Part shown: positions 4,551 to 5,518 of the stretch, piece by piece
Position numbering within the stretch: the stretch's first letter is position 1
How the letters are laid out: every line of letters begins with the position of its first letter
From: Actinomycetota bacterium
GTDB taxonomy: Bacteria; Actinomycetota; UBA4738
Reading direction: 5' to 3'
DNA: 5,518 nucleotides
Assembly: GCA_005885025.1 (NCBI GenBank)
Contig: VAYC01000104.1
Coordinates: forward strand, 1 to 5,518
Translations under genes and position numbers: made by a program
The notes under the pieces: generated by a model
The model's database searches: none
What the model saw: only the letters and a program-made list of their open reading frames with translations
What the model was told of the DNA's origin: nothing

Positions 4551-4865
4551 GTGGCACTGGACGCGACCAAGGAACAGGCGCTGCAGGACGTGAGCTTGAT
4601 CAAGCTCTTCGAGGACCATCGCGATCTCTGGAAGGCCGACGCGAAGAGCGCCTACGAGTTCAGCGCGGGGTTCTTGGACGTCGTTCGGCCCGACGACGTC
4701 CTCAAGCCCCTCCTTCCAGTGTTGGAAGTGGCGCCCAAGCTGCGCGAGTATCTGGCGCGGAACAAGCTCTCCCAGAAGTACTGGTACGAACGCTTCGGCG
4801 AGCTCATCATCGACCGGTTGTGGAAAGAGCTGACAGGAGGGGCGAAGGGTGGAGGGAAAGGATAG
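4551..4865 (+). CDS. Small soluble helical protein, unknown function
   Basis: Unrecognised 104-aa protein. It looks entirely alpha-helical, with several apparent helices: residues 5-26, 28-46, 48-56, 58-70 and 73-95. It is rich in aromatics toward the end, with SQKYWYERFGELIIDRLWKEL (74-94), and finishes in a flexible tail TGGAKGGGKG. There is no signal peptide, cysteine or known catalytic motif. The GTG start at 4551 is chosen because GGGAG (4539-4543) lies 7 bases upstream and the gap to the preceding stop is 2 bp. The open frame extends far upstream to 3171, but that part is antisense or out of frame to other genes. The Gly-rich tail is encoded by the purine-rich bases that also form the ribosome binding site of the next gene, which may explain its composition. 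Confidence 0.72.
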   Translation: MALDATKEQALQDVSLIKLFEDHRDLWKADAKSAYEFSAGFLDVVRPDDVLKPLLPVLEVAPKLREYLARNKLSQKYWYERFGELIIDRLWKELTGGAKGGGKG

Positions 4866-5031
4866 GGAGCGATCCTCCGACGCCGCCCGCAAGTACCTGG
4901 ACGACGCCATCCGGCGACATCAGGAGTCGGGCGACGAAGAGGCCGTTCCGGACGACGTCTACGAGCGCGCATTGAACCGCGTGGCGAAGGCGGTCACCGA
5001 ATTCCGAGCGCTCGGCAAGCGCGGGGCCTAG
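4849..5031 (+). CDS. Small highly charged protein, unknown function
   Basis: Unrecognised 60-aa protein with roughly half its residues charged, balanced between acidic and basic. Two helices are likely: SDAARKYLDDAIRRHQES (10-27) and DDVYERALNRVAKAVTEF (35-52), joined by an acidic turn GDEEAVP (28-34). It lacks aromatic core residues and cysteines, so it may fold only with a partner, most simply the product of the gene it overlaps by 17 bp. The GTG at 4849 has an excellent AGGAGG (4835-4840) at 8-base spacing inside the upstream gene, so it is probably translationally coupled. Its TAG overlaps the stop of the convergent DinB-like gene within a CTAG. An antitoxin-like or adaptor role would fit the size but has no direct support. 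Confidence 0.7.
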   Translation: MEGKDRERSSDAARKYLDDAIRRHQESGDEEAVPDDVYERALNRVAKAVTEFRALGKRGA

Positions 5032-5518
5032 GGCGAGCCGACCGACCGAACGTAGGCCTCCAGGTCGGGCAGGTGGGCGAAGACGTGGCCGAACGGCCGC
5101 TCGGGGGCGGCGGTGAGGAAGCCTAGGAGCGTCGCTAAGAGCCGGTCGCGGCCGTCCAGGACCCGGTACGGCGCCTTCGCCAGCCACGCCTCTTCGGAGA
5201 GGCCATCGATCGCCTCGATCAGCTCCCGATGGGTGGTGCGGGCGCGCTGAGCCACCTCTTGCAAGGACAGCCCCCGTTTGACCTCCACCGCCCGCGCGTT
5301 GAACGCGTCCACGCGGTCGGACCCTGCCATGGGACCGCCCGGCCGCTCTACCCCAGGCATCTCCCCCCGTCGCCACTCTGCCAAAGAGCTCAGGGCCAGC
5401 TCCTCCCACGAGGCGATGTGGCCGACCAGATCCTTGGCCGACCAGTCGCCACCGCCGATGGTCGCGGGCTTGACCAGGTCCTCGTCGGAAAGGCCCGCAA
5501 GCAGTTCGTCCAGCCGCT
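5028..5518 (-). CDS. DinB/maleylpyruvate-isomerase-like protein, N-terminus beyond right edge
   Basis: The last 162 residues of a protein with the DinB-type four-helix-bundle fold. The diagnostic opening is DWSAKDLVGHIASWEEL near the right edge, where the His of GHIA is the first metal ligand of the family. The two C-terminal ligands are represented by HVFAH (HX3H) about 20 residues before the end. All three expected histidines are therefore present, suggesting a divalent-metal-binding, probably thiol-dependent enzyme of the DinB/MDMPI/DUF664-type group; the substrate is unknown. The open frame continues through the edge, so the start is not seen; only a few dozen residues should be missing. 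A TTG at 5384 is internal, because the conserved first-ligand segment lies upstream of it. It ends convergently with the 60-aa gene, both stops sharing CTAG. Confidence 0.82.
   Translation of the reverse strand, partial: RLDELLAGLSDEDLVKPATIGGGDWSAKDLVGHIASWEELALSSLAEWRRGEMPGVERPGGPMAGSDRVDAFNARAVEVKRGLSLQEVAQRARTTHRELIEAIDGLSEEAWLAKAPYRVLDGRDRLLATLLGFLTAAPERPFGHVFAHLPDLEAYVRSVGSP

Overview
The window is a GC-rich (by eye about two thirds G+C), tightly packed piece of a bacterial chromosome. No rRNA, tRNA, transposase, integrase or CRISPR array is visible, and no stretch over 300 bases lacks a gene. The lineage cannot be fixed from this sequence. Strong G/C bias at third codon positions, two genes that look leaderless (a TANNNT box 8-9 bases before ATG, no Shine-Dalgarno), and a conserved unknown family I associate with Actinomycetota and Chloroflexota suggest one of those groups or a relative. 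This is an inference.

Layout, left to right. The 5' part of a minus-strand imidazolonepropionase gene (hutI, histidine degradation) runs off the left edge. A 249-bp divergent intergenic region follows and is unusually rich in hairpins, including one with a 14-bp stem. Next come two plus-strand genes 13 bp apart: a GAF-domain protein of the free methionine-(R)-sulfoxide reductase family, in which one of the three classical cysteines is His, and a 12-helix MFS transporter. The MFS gene converges on a minus-strand DUF2269-type membrane protein. That gene has a good promoter and Shine-Dalgarno and diverges from a plus-strand SRPBCC/START-like protein.

The SRPBCC gene shares a 4-bp stop overlap with a minus-strand gene for a conserved protein of unknown function whose C-terminal third looks like a ribbon-helix-helix segment. 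The promoter of that gene lies in an AT-rich island with short palindromes and abuts a small tandem repeat, which is a candidate autoregulatory site. Diverging from it is a compact plus-strand cluster of three small genes I do not recognise: a 3-helix membrane protein, a 104-aa soluble helical protein, and a 60-aa highly charged protein. They are spaced 2 bp apart and then overlap by 17 bp, so they are probably co-translated. The window ends with a minus-strand DinB/maleylpyruvate-isomerase-like protein whose N-terminus lies beyond the right edge and whose stop interlocks with that of the 60-aa gene.

Most genes look like ordinary chromosomal genes alternating in convergent and divergent pairs, and no single pathway ties them together. 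The parts most worth a second look are the hairpin-rich hutI/GAF intergenic region, the possible self-regulating RHH-like gene, and the three-small-gene operon.
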